DNA of 64,000 bases from assembly GCF_002954585.1 (NCBI RefSeq), contig NZ_MSCI01000003.1:209967-273966 (forward strand). The letters are read 5' to 3'. Position 1 is the first letter of the stretch. The number at the start of each line of letters is the position of its first letter. Positions 44,551 to 53,006 of this stretch are shown here, in pieces. The position numbers were made by a program, and so were the translations under genes. The notes beneath the pieces were generated by a model that had not been told where the DNA came from, made no database searches, and worked only from the letters and a program-made list of their open reading frames with translations. The DNA is from Vibrio chagasii (lineage in GTDB: Bacteria; Pseudomonadota; Gammaproteobacteria; Enterobacterales; Vibrionaceae).

Positions 44551-44871
44551 ATGGAAGATACAAGCTTAAAAAAACTGACCACTGAACAGCAAGCCACGCT
44601 TTTGGCCAAAGAGGTGGCACGAGTAGAAGGGCGAATTGGTGAATTTTTAAATTTACTGGTGAGCCATTACCCACAAGGCTTAACCCGCACTGAAATCAAA
44701 GCACTACTGGCGGTGAACACCAACCCCAGTTTTGTTTCTTTGTACCGTAACGGCAAAATATTCATAGACATAGAGAAGCGCTACTGCGACGCAGCACAAG
44801 AAAACCGATACTACATAGGGACACAATACCTGCAAGACGTACAATGTTTTCGCTGGGTGAATGCGTGGTGA
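44551..44871 (+). CDS. Small hypothetical protein of the phage-like island
   Basis: This 106-residue protein starts at ATG 44551 after GAGGAAAGCGTAAC. A helical N-terminus (LTTEQQATLLAKEVARVEGRIGEFLNLLVSHY) leads to a possible winged-helix-like part (GLTRTEIKALLAVNTNPSFVSLYRNGKIF). Its family is unknown to me. It follows the winged-helix gene on the same strand by 86 bp and ends about 20 bases before the presumed promoter of the wecB operon. Confidence 0.55.
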   Translation: MEDTSLKKLTTEQQATLLAKEVARVEGRIGEFLNLLVSHYPQGLTRTEIKALLAVNTNPSFVSLYRNGKIFIDIEKRYCDAAQENRYYIGTQYLQDVQCFRWVNAW

Positions 44872-44893
44872 GACCTTGGTTCAAATTTCAAAC

Positions 44894-44922
44894 TAGTCAA
44901 TATGCATACACTTTGTTACAAT
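44894..44922 (+). promoter_or_regulatory. Candidate sigma-70 promoter of the wecB operon
   Basis: TAGTCA (44894-44899) and TACAAT (44917-44922) are 17 bp apart, about 90 bases before the ops element. Confidence 0.4.
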
Positions 44923-45011
44923 CTCGGCCTTCAAAAAACCGTATGAAAACCGCATTAGCATAAAGTACGGTGAACATCCCTGATTTATTGCCTGTAGGAG
45001 CCAAACCTAAG

Positions 45012-45023
45012 GGCGGTAGCGTG
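45012..45023 (+). promoter_or_regulatory. ops element (RfaH site) of the wecB operon leader
   Basis: GGCGGTAGCGTG is a perfect ops element 190 bases before the wecB start. A 7-bp stem (GCCTCAG with CTGAGGC, 45161-45187) lies between it and wecB. Confidence 0.9.
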
Positions 45024-45213
45024 CCCAAATGCGAATTCATTGTAAGCTCAAGCGAACAAATAGTGTTCTGGGTGCCTATTGGAGCAGTTTTAAGAACGTG
45101 AGCAATATCAAGGTTTACAAGGGATAGGCGAGAATCGACTGTCTCAAAATTAGTAAAAATGCCTCAGTACACCTCTAGAGCTGAGGCTCACTTCTCGGTT
45201 GGAAATCATATCA

Positions 45214-46338
45214 ATGACTAAGAAAAAAATTCTTACGGTTTTTGGCACACGCCCAGAAGCCATCAAAATGGCACCTCTTGTTCATGCGTTAGTGGCAGAT
45301 GAGCGCTTTGAAGCAAAGTGCTGTGTTACTGCCCAGCACCGTGAAATGCTTGACCAGGTATTAGAGTTATTTGAAATTACACCTGACTACGATTTGAATT
45401 TAATGAAATCAGGGCAAACACTTAACGAAGTTACTGCCCGTATTTTGTTAGAGCTTAAACCTGTGCTTGAGGAATTCAAACCTGATGTGGTTTTAGTTCA
45501 TGGTGATACTGCAACGACATTTGCGGCAAGCCTAGCGGCTTATTATGAGCAAGTTGCTGTAGGGCATGTAGAAGCTGGGCTTCGTACGGGGAATATCTAT
45601 TCGCCATGGCCTGAAGAGGGTAATCGCCGATTAGCAGGTGCGTTAACTAAATACCATTTTGCACCTACGCAAACGTCTAAAGAAAACCTATTAAAAGAGA
45701 ACTTTAACCCAGAAGACATTAGTGTTACTGGCAATACAGTGATTGATGCGTTGTTGATGGTAAAAGATAAAATTGACTCAGACAGTGATCTGAACGCAAC
45801 ACTTGCTGCTCAATTCCCTTTCTTAGATGAAAACAAAAAACTTATTTTGGTTACAGGCCATCGCCGTGAAAGTTTTGGGGGCGGCTTTGAGCGGATTTGT
45901 GAGTCGCTTGCTATTACAGCAAAAGCACATCCAGAGACCCAAATTCTATATCCGATGCACCTTAACCCAAATGTACGCGAACCAGTAAATCGTATTCTTG
46001 CTGGTATTGATAACATTCATCTTATCGAACCACAGCAGTATCTACCATTTATTTACTTGATGAGCCGCGCGCACATCATTTTGACCGACTCGGGTGGTAT
46101 TCAAGAAGAAGCGCCTTCCTTAGGTAAACCTGTTTTGGTGATGCGTGATACAACTGAGCGACCTGAAGCAGTTGATGCCGGAACGGTTAAGCTAGTTGGA
46201 ACGGATGTAAATACGATTACAACGAGTTTACATACGTTACTTACCGATGAAGCCGCATATCAAACAATGAGCTTTGCACATAACCCTTACGGTGACGGCA
46301 AAGCTTGCCAACGAATTTTGAACGAATTAGCGAAATAA
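45214..46338 (+). CDS. wecB: UDP-N-acetylglucosamine 2-epimerase (non-hydrolysing)
   Basis: WecB interconverts UDP-GlcNAc and UDP-ManNAc. From ATG 45214 it has 374 residues; a TTG 15 bases earlier is unlikely. Motifs are VFGTRPEAIKMAPL at the N-terminus, VLVHGDTATTFA near 90-101, HVEAGLRTGN near 117-126, and DSGGIQEEAPSLGKP near 290-304. It is the first gene after the third ops element and feeds wecC 17 bp downstream. Confidence 0.95.
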   Translation: MTKKKILTVFGTRPEAIKMAPLVHALVADERFEAKCCVTAQHREMLDQVLELFEITPDYDLNLMKSGQTLNEVTARILLELKPVLEEFKPDVVLVHGDTATTFAASLAAYYEQVAVGHVEAGLRTGNIYSPWPEEGNRRLAGALTKYHFAPTQTSKENLLKENFNPEDISVTGNTVIDALLMVKDKIDSDSDLNATLAAQFPFLDENKKLILVTGHRRESFGGGFERICESLAITAKAHPETQILYPMHLNPNVREPVNRILAGIDNIHLIEPQQYLPFIYLMSRAHIILTDSGGIQEEAPSLGKPVLVMRDTTERPEAVDAGTVKLVGTDVNTITTSLHTLLTDEAAYQTMSFAHNPYGDGKACQRILNELAK

Positions 46339-46355
46339 AACTTTAGGAAATCATA

Positions 46356-47621
46356 ATGTCTTTTGAAACAATTTCAGTTGTAGGCTTAGGTTACATCGGG
46401 TTACCGACAGCAGCGATGTTTGCATCCCGTAAGAAAAAAGTCATTGGTGTCGATGTTAACCAGCACGCAGTCGATACCATTAACCGAGGTGAGATTCACA
46501 TCGTAGAACCTGATTTGGATATGATTGTACACGCAGCAGTAACTGAAGGTTACTTAAAAGCTGTGACTACTCCAGAGCCAGCTGACGCTTTTTTGATTGC
46601 AGTACCCACACCCTTTAAAGATTGCGCTGAAGGCGAAATTCCAGAGCCCGATTTAAGGTTTATTGAAGCTGCGAGTAAAGCAATTGCTCCTGTGCTAAAA
46701 AAAGGCGATTTAGTGATTCTAGAGTCGACATCTCCCGTTGGTGCAACAGAGCAAATGGCGGAATGGCTAGCTGAAGCAAGAAGTGACTTAACTTTCCCTC
46801 AACTTGCTGGTGAAAATGCAGATATCAATGTTGCACACTGCCCCGAGCGTGTTTTACCTGGTCACGTTGTTCGTGAGCTAGTAGAAAACGACCGTGTTAT
46901 TGGCGGCATGTCAACTCATTGCTCGGAGCGTTCTGTAGAGCTATACAAAACCTTTGTTCAAGGTGAATGTGTTATTACCAATGCTCGCACCGCTGAAATG
47001 GCAAAGTTAACAGAAAACTCATGTCGTGATGTTCAAATTGCATTCGCCAACGAGCTTTCTGTTATTTGTGACAAACTGGATATTAATGTTTGGGAACTAA
47101 TCTCATTAGCAAACCGTCATCCTCGTATTAATATCTTACAGCCTGGCCCTGGTGTAGGAGGCCACTGTATCGCGGTAGATCCTTGGTTTATCGTATCGAA
47201 AACACCAGAAGAGGCACAAATCATCCACACTGCACGTAAAGTGAATGATGGCAAACCTGAGTGGGTTATCAACAAAGTGCAACTGGCGATTGCAGAGTTC
47301 TTACAAGCGAACCCAGATAAAACAGCACGTGAAGTGACAGTTGCTTGTTACGGTCTGGCATTTAAACCAGATATTGATGACCTTCGTGAGAGCCCGGCAA
47401 TGGCAATTACACAAAAGATTGCAGAAATGCATGCTGGTCGTGTTGTTGCCGTTGAGCCTAACATTAAAGCAGCTCCCAAAAGCCTTGAGAGTGTTGAACT
47501 ACTAGATTTTGAAATAGCATCAAAAGAAGCTGATATTCAAGTTCTCCTCGTTGATCATAAGGAATTCAAAGAAAAATCGATGGCTAATGGTATTATTATT
47601 GATACTAAGGGCATTTGGTAA
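46356..47621 (+). CDS. wecC: UDP-N-acetyl-D-mannosamine dehydrogenase
   Basis: WecC oxidises UDP-ManNAc to UDP-ManNAcA, a charged capsule or O-antigen sugar. The 421-residue protein opens with VVGLGYIGLPTAAMFA (NAD site), has ESTSPVGATEQM and the NSCRDVQIAFANELS helix, and the active-site Cys lies in GVGGHCIAVDPWF. It is paired with wecB. A hairpin at 47631 separates it from wzx. Confidence 0.95.
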   Translation: MSFETISVVGLGYIGLPTAAMFASRKKKVIGVDVNQHAVDTINRGEIHIVEPDLDMIVHAAVTEGYLKAVTTPEPADAFLIAVPTPFKDCAEGEIPEPDLRFIEAASKAIAPVLKKGDLVILESTSPVGATEQMAEWLAEARSDLTFPQLAGENADINVAHCPERVLPGHVVRELVENDRVIGGMSTHCSERSVELYKTFVQGECVITNARTAEMAKLTENSCRDVQIAFANELSVICDKLDINVWELISLANRHPRINILQPGPGVGGHCIAVDPWFIVSKTPEEAQIIHTARKVNDGKPEWVINKVQLAIAEFLQANPDKTAREVTVACYGLAFKPDIDDLRESPAMAITQKIAEMHAGRVVAVEPNIKAAPKSLESVELLDFEIASKEADIQVLLVDHKEFKEKSMANGIIIDTKGIW

Positions 47622-47630
47622 TATAAGAGC

Positions 47631-47668
47631 GATAGCACTAAAATAACTTAGTGCTATCCTTTGTTTCT
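47631..47668 (+). terminator. Hairpin between wecC and wzx, possible attenuator
   Basis: A perfect 11-bp stem (GATAGCACTAA with TTAGTGCTATC, loop AATAAC) is followed by CTTTGTTTCT. Inside an ops-led operon it could lower expression of downstream genes when RfaH is absent. Confidence 0.65.
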
Positions 47669-47694
47669 CTAATAGCATTAATGTAGAGTTTAAA

Positions 47695-48843
47695 TTGACA
47701 AAAAATATTATAAAGGTACTCTCATCATCTGTAGTGGCTCAGTTTTTGACTATGCTTGTAACTTTGGTCATAATTAGAAGTCTTTCTCTACATGAATTTG
47801 CAGACTACAGTTTTTATTTAGGTTTATCTGCAATTGTTTCTGGATTCCTTGCCAATGTTATTAATCGATACATAGTATTTAGCGATACATACAATATAGT
47901 GAGGTTTAGTTATCGGTGGGTATATTTAATCAGTGCAATATTATTTTTTGTATTTTTAAATAACAAACAAATCATAATAATATCTATTCTAATTAGCCTG
48001 CATATGGTTATTTTTGAAGTTAATAGGACCTACTACCAGAAAAAACAAGACTTCACTAAATATGGTGTATCTCAGGTTTTTAAGTCTATAGCTTTTTTGT
48101 TTTTTATCATCCTCCTTTTTTTTATGGAGCAGCTTACAACAGAAAGTTCATTAAGTAGTATCGCTCTCTCTTTACTTTTAGCTAATGTTATTTTTCTTCC
48201 TAGTGTTAATAGGAAAGAAATAAGCTTGTTTGGTATGATGAAGGGGGTATTTATTAATAATGCATATTTATCTTTATACTTCATTATCATACCCATTATG
48301 TCGCAGTCGTCACAATGGTTTCTTAGGTTTGGTGTTAGTGTCGAAGAACAAGGCTACTTTTCTTTGGCTTTTTATATATATACCATTTCGATGTTAATGG
48401 TCGCCTCCATGAAAAAGGTTTTTATTTCTGAATTGGCTAATAAATCTTATACTGAGTGTATAAATGGTATAAAAAAGGTTACATGGAAAATAACAGCTAT
48501 TGCAGCCTTTTTCAGTTTGCTTACATTTTTAATTCTGCCATATATAGGTTTTATTATTAATAAAGATGTCGAAAATGTTAAGTGGCCATTATTCATATTA
48601 TTATCCTCAAGTGTCTTTTCTATATTATTAAGCCCGTATTCTGAAGTGTTACAAAAACACCTGAAGTATAAAGATTTATTCTATTCTGGCCTGTTGGCTC
48701 TTTCTACAATGTTCCTACTTGGCTTTATTTTGAAGTTTTTAGATAAGGGAAGTGCCGTAAGCTTTAGTATGATTTATCTTATAAGTTATTTTGTTTTGAA
48801 CTACTCTATTTATATGAGATCTAAGCTATGTACGCATTACTAG
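47695..48843 (+). CDS. wzx: Second polysaccharide flippase (Wzx)
   Basis: This 382-residue protein is hydrophobic throughout with about 11-12 spans, beginning MTKNIIKVLSSSVVAQFLTMLVTLVIIRSLSLHEF, the usual MOP/Wzx opening. Start is TTG 47695; the next Met lies inside TM1, so the TTG is probably right. It flips the second cluster's repeat unit. AT-rich. Its end overlaps the wzy start by 16 bp. Confidence 0.8.
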   Translation: MTKNIIKVLSSSVVAQFLTMLVTLVIIRSLSLHEFADYSFYLGLSAIVSGFLANVINRYIVFSDTYNIVRFSYRWVYLISAILFFVFLNNKQIIIISILISLHMVIFEVNRTYYQKKQDFTKYGVSQVFKSIAFLFFIILLFFMEQLTTESSLSSIALSLLLANVIFLPSVNRKEISLFGMMKGVFINNAYLSLYFIIIPIMSQSSQWFLRFGVSVEEQGYFSLAFYIYTISMLMVASMKKVFISELANKSYTECINGIKKVTWKITAIAAFFSLLTFLILPYIGFIINKDVENVKWPLFILLSSSVFSILLSPYSEVLQKHLKYKDLFYSGLLALSTMFLLGFILKFLDKGSAVSFSMIYLISYFVLNYSIYMRSKLCTHY

Positions 48844-50108
48844 CGTTGCTATCTTTCTGTTTTCTTGCATTTTCTGTAACATTTAAAAAACTAAGTTATA
48901 CCACACCGACAACTTTTTTTGTAATAGCATATGGTTTGCATACTCTCCCAGGTGCTATTTTTTTATCTAGTCTTTCTGTAATTGACGTGTCAGTTGAGGC
49001 AAAAGTTTTGGCTGTGATTTGGATATCGATTACATATATAGTATTTGCGATACCATTTTTTGTCTTTAACAATGTTCAATTGAAAGTGAAAAATGAGTTA
49101 ATGATAACTGTTAATTATAAATTATTGTCTATGTTGTCACTTTTTATGATTTTGGGAACAATTAGTTATATATATTCGACAGGCGCATTTCAAGCTCTTA
49201 AATATGCCCTGTCTGGTGACATGGTAAATGCTTATTTTCTCAGGACAAATATAACTAGCAACTATGGTTCGGGGCAGTTTTTGGCTACCTTTCCTTTTCG
49301 TTTCTTGGGGCCATTAATTGCTTGTATTGCATATTCATGTTACGTAATAAACAAAGAAATAAAATATAGAAACCTATTCATTTTAGTCACTGCCTTTACT
49401 ATTTTGCCCTCTATTCTTCTTGTGCAGAAATATTATATAGTTCAGTTTTTAATCATGATTTTTATTACTTATGTTTTTTCAAGAAAGGTTAAAATATCAC
49501 TTTTTAAATTAGTCATGCTTATTTTCTTTGGGGTGGTTGCAATATCTTGTTTGGTCATTTTCTATAAGGGGTATGTTTGGGATAGGTTGTTTACCACCCC
49601 TGTTAATGTTTTTAATCGGATATTTGTTGTAAACATGGATGTTCTATCTGCATATGCCCAGTTTTATTTAGATGGAAATAATTGGTTACTGGGAAAAGCG
49701 GTTCCCAATTATGGGGGGATTTTACCATATGATAGGTTTATGGAAACTAGACGTATTTTTGATCTTTATATAGCAAAAGCTGAAAATATAGATGCAGGAA
49801 TGACTGGTACTGCACCAACAAATTTTTTCGGCAACCTGATGTTAAATTTTGATTATATCGGGGCTGCGGGTATTACCTTTTTTGTTGGTACAATAATAGC
49901 CTTAATTTTCAAAGTGATGGAAGTTTATATTAATAAAGGAAACTGTGTAATTTGTGCATTAGCAGCATATTTGACGGTATTTATTGTAGAAATAGGTAAT
50001 GGTAGCCTTTTCCAAACATTCAATTACATTACATTTTTTAATTTCGGTATTGTTGGTTCTCTTTTTTTTGTTGGTCTAACTCTTAGGTTTAGGAATAATG
50101 AGCATTAG
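48828..50108 (+). CDS. wzy: Second polysaccharide polymerase (Wzy)
   Basis: This 426-residue polytopic protein has about 11-12 membrane spans. Features include VQKYYIVQFLIMIFITYVF near 199-217, and a large loop near 265-340 (NVFNRIFVVNMDVLSAYAQFYLDGNNWLLGKAVPNYGGILPYDRF). Topology and place after wzx support polymerase. It overlaps both neighbours (16 and 11 bp). AT-rich. Confidence 0.75.
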   Translation: MYALLALLSFCFLAFSVTFKKLSYTTPTTFFVIAYGLHTLPGAIFLSSLSVIDVSVEAKVLAVIWISITYIVFAIPFFVFNNVQLKVKNELMITVNYKLLSMLSLFMILGTISYIYSTGAFQALKYALSGDMVNAYFLRTNITSNYGSGQFLATFPFRFLGPLIACIAYSCYVINKEIKYRNLFILVTAFTILPSILLVQKYYIVQFLIMIFITYVFSRKVKISLFKLVMLIFFGVVAISCLVIFYKGYVWDRLFTTPVNVFNRIFVVNMDVLSAYAQFYLDGNNWLLGKAVPNYGGILPYDRFMETRRIFDLYIAKAENIDAGMTGTAPTNFFGNLMLNFDYIGAAGITFFVGTIIALIFKVMEVYINKGNCVICALAAYLTVFIVEIGNGSLFQTFNYITFFNFGIVGSLFFVGLTLRFRNNEH

Positions 50109-51852
50109 GATTTTTGAAGCGATATGTCCAAGGTTAAGATTAGAGTTAAGCAGATTCTATAAAAAGACAATTTGGAAATTATTCCCCGACTACCTTTATT
50201 CTAAATCTAGTGGATTCACTGATAGTATTGATACATCTGGGGGGGGGGAGTTTGAATTCCATTGTTGCGATTTACGTAGTAAGGCTTCAAGTTATCTAAA
50301 CGGTGAGTTTTTCTATTTGATGGAATATAACTTAACTCCTAGTGAAAGTCCTCACGATTGGTTTTTTGACTATAAATCTCAATATTTATGGTCAAATGAA
50401 CGGTGGTATAAGGATTATAAAATACCACCTAGAGTAGGTGTCGATGTAAAAAGAGTGTGGGAAGTCAGTAGATTTAACTTCTTACCTGTACTTGCATTAG
50501 ATTATCACCAAAACAATAATATTAGTTCACTTAATGGACTATTAAGTTATGTCTCTTGCTTTAATAATAGTAACAAACCATTTACCGGGATTAACTGGTA
50601 TTATTCGATGGATGTTGGAATTAGAATTTTTAATTTATTAGTTTCGATGAAAACGATATCCAATCGTGTAAGTGGAAATGAATTAGAAAGTATTAAATTA
50701 ATGATTTCACACGGTTATTATCATGTGATTAATAATCTTGAAAACTATAGGGGAAGGACTAATAACCACTATCTATGTAATGTTTTGGGTGTATTCTCTT
50801 ATTTATACGTTGCAAAGCCCACTAAATGTCGTTTGAAGAGTATTAAAAAGTTTTCACTATCCTTTGAACGAGAGTTGCGCAGGCAATTTAATCAAGACGG
50901 TTCAAGTTTTGAGGGTTCTTCATATTATCACAGACTTTCCTTAGAGTGCGTTCTGTACACCTACTTAATCATTTATAATATAAATCAAGAGTATAAGGAT
51001 ATTGTTTTTGTAAGTGAGGATTCAAAAAAGATAATATATAAGGCAGTAGTGTATTACATAGAGCTTTCATACAATGGTAAACTCCCCATGTTTGGGGATA
51101 ATGATTCTGGTGTGATCTTTTCGCTTGCTCTAGAAAATGAACTAATTAATAAAGAAGATAGAAGATACTTACCCGAGTTAGAATCACTAATAAAATGGCT
51201 TGGATTTGACAGTGAAAATGAGGTTAAGTACGACTACTCACCTATATTTGAATCTATGTTTCCCTGTAAACCTAATATCGATTTTTCAGAATTAAACTTA
51301 GATAATATTACTAAACCTTTTTTAAATACGCCGCTTCTCGAGTTTTCAAATGAAAATTTTATTTATATTGAAGGAAGTAAGCTAATAAAAGTGATGAATT
51401 TCCCCGATGCTGGTATTATTGTTATGTCGACATCTAAGGCCAAACTTTACTTTAAGTACACAAATTTTATGGGGTGTCATTCCCATAATGATTTGTTTCA
51501 AGTGTCTATACTTTCTGATTCTATAGAGGTTGAAGATAATGGGACGTTTGAGTATTCCTCTTTCAAAAGATTAAATGATATAAATAAATCATACCTACAA
51601 CATAATGGCCCTAAAGACAAATCTAGTATCTTGGTCGATTACATTGATGGTTATAATATTACCGCTGATGTTGAAATGAGTTTTGGTGCTGCAAAAGCCA
51701 CAATTAAACTGGGTGATTTTTATTTATCTAGAAGTGTATTTTTTAGAAATGAAGGATTCATGGTGATTGACTCATCTAATTTAGAGATAAAAAAATCAAC
51801 ACTAAATATAGGCTCACATTATCAGTATGGTCATGTGACTAAAATTAAATGA
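50098..51852 (+). CDS. Heparinase II/III-like polysaccharide lyase domain protein
   Basis: This 584-residue protein has an N-terminal alpha/alpha-toroid (about 90-330) with GINWYYSMDVGIRIFNLL near 164-181, RTNNHYLCNVLG near 220-231 and FNQDGSSFEGSSYYHRLS near 263-280, as in heparinase II/III N domains. A C-terminal beta-sandwich (about 400-580) contains GCHSHNDLFQVSI. These families cleave uronic-acid polymers, which fits a ManNAcA-containing capsule. No signal peptide is obvious, so its compartment is unclear. A G10 tract (50239-50248) encodes G48-G50 and is kept in frame. AT-rich. Confidence 0.7.
   Translation: MSIRIFEAICPRLRLELSRFYKKTIWKLFPDYLYSKSSGFTDSIDTSGGGEFEFHCCDLRSKASSYLNGEFFYLMEYNLTPSESPHDWFFDYKSQYLWSNERWYKDYKIPPRVGVDVKRVWEVSRFNFLPVLALDYHQNNNISSLNGLLSYVSCFNNSNKPFTGINWYYSMDVGIRIFNLLVSMKTISNRVSGNELESIKLMISHGYYHVINNLENYRGRTNNHYLCNVLGVFSYLYVAKPTKCRLKSIKKFSLSFERELRRQFNQDGSSFEGSSYYHRLSLECVLYTYLIIYNINQEYKDIVFVSEDSKKIIYKAVVYYIELSYNGKLPMFGDNDSGVIFSLALENELINKEDRRYLPELESLIKWLGFDSENEVKYDYSPIFESMFPCKPNIDFSELNLDNITKPFLNTPLLEFSNENFIYIEGSKLIKVMNFPDAGIIVMSTSKAKLYFKYTNFMGCHSHNDLFQVSILSDSIEVEDNGTFEYSSFKRLNDINKSYLQHNGPKDKSSILVDYIDGYNITADVEMSFGAAKATIKLGDFYLSRSVFFRNEGFMVIDSSNLEIKKSTLNIGSHYQYGHVTKIK
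50239..50248 (+). repeat. G10 homopolymer tract inside the heparinase-like gene
   Basis: Ten Gs in a clearly AT-rich gene, 141 bases from its start. A one- or two-base slip would shift the frame after residue 50. Confidence 0.9.
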
Positions 51853-51871
51853 TATTTTGGAATTATATAAT

Positions 51872-52996
51872 ATGAATGTTTTGATGTTACTAAAATGTAA
51901 TGGTTTAAAGTATGACGACAGAGTTAGGAAAGAAGCTTTAAGTTTAGAAAAAATTGGTTATAAAGTTTGTATTAATGTTGTAGAAAACGATAACACTAAA
52001 GGAAGTGGATTTATATTCTCTGAAAGAATTAACTATATAAAACATAGTTTAATTACGAGAAGGTTTATTCCTGGGAATAAACTCTTGTTTGTGAAAATGC
52101 TTGAGCTTTTTTTTAGAGTTCTTCCTTTAACTTTAAAAAAGAACACAATAGTTTGGTTGCATGATCCGATTATGTTTGTTTTTGTGCCTTATTTTTATTT
52201 TATAAAGAAGCTCGGTCTTGTTGATAAAATAGTATGGGATCAACATGAGTTGCCTCCAGAAAAGTTTTTAAACTCTAAGCTCCTGCAGCCTTTATATAAG
52301 TTTTCAATGAGCTTAGCTGATGTAAAGATTCACGCTAACGAAGAGCGGGCTTTATATTTGAATAATAAAATTGAAAAAGAGTTTGACTATGAAGTCCTAC
52401 GTAATTTTATAGATGAAGATTTTCTCAGTGAGGAAGTTATGCCTCTTGAAAATGATGTGGCCAGTTGGCTTAGTCAAGATGAGTATTATTTGTTGCAAAG
52501 TGGTGCCTATGAATCCAGGAACTTTTCAAACGTGGTTTCAGCTATTTGCAATAAGATCAAAGCTAAGTGCGTAGTTGTTGGCGGGTTTGACACAGAATAT
52601 ATTTCTAAATTAAGAAGCTCTTACTCAAATTTTGATGATTACTTCTTTCTTGTTGGCATGGTCGACCAGATACGTCTGGTTGATTATATTGAAAGAGCTA
52701 AAGCTAGTGTGATTTTTTATGATGATAAAGAGGTAAACTCCTTATATTGTGAGCCTAATAGATTATATCAGGCAATCGGGCGTGGTTGTCCAGTTATTGT
52801 GGGGAACAATCCTACGATGAAAAATATAGTTGAAAGGTTATCTTGTGGTGTTGTTGTAAGTGACTCAGGGAATTCACCAGAAAATATAATAACTGCGTTT
52901 TTGGCCTTCACTCACTCGGATGTATGTGTAACGCGAGAAGCAAAAAAAGAGTTTGTTTGGTCAGCACAATCCAACGTATTTTCTCAATTTATGTAG
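51872..52996 (+). CDS. GT-B glycosyltransferase (GT4-like)
   Basis: From ATG 51872 it has 374 residues; a TTG at 51857 is a weaker start. It begins MNVLMLLKCNGLKYDDRVRKEALSLEKIGYKV, the usual N-terminal fold. DQHELPPEKF near 123-132 and CEPNRLYQAIGRGCPVIVGNNPTM near 293-316 are the acceptor- and donor-side signatures. Donor is unknown. It is 19 bp after the heparinase-like gene, and AT-rich. Confidence 0.7.
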   Translation: MNVLMLLKCNGLKYDDRVRKEALSLEKIGYKVCINVVENDNTKGSGFIFSERINYIKHSLITRRFIPGNKLLFVKMLELFFRVLPLTLKKNTIVWLHDPIMFVFVPYFYFIKKLGLVDKIVWDQHELPPEKFLNSKLLQPLYKFSMSLADVKIHANEERALYLNNKIEKEFDYEVLRNFIDEDFLSEEVMPLENDVASWLSQDEYYLLQSGAYESRNFSNVVSAICNKIKAKCVVVGGFDTEYISKLRSSYSNFDDYFFLVGMVDQIRLVDYIERAKASVIFYDDKEVNSLYCEPNRLYQAIGRGCPVIVGNNPTMKNIVERLSCGVVVSDSGNSPENIITAFLAFTHSDVCVTREAKKEFVWSAQSNVFSQFM

Positions 52997-53006
52997 GGTA
53001 ATTTAG

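Noticed and set aside
41690..44871. Complete prophage
   Set aside because: Only lysis-like and winged-helix genes are present; no integrase, terminase, capsid or tail genes.
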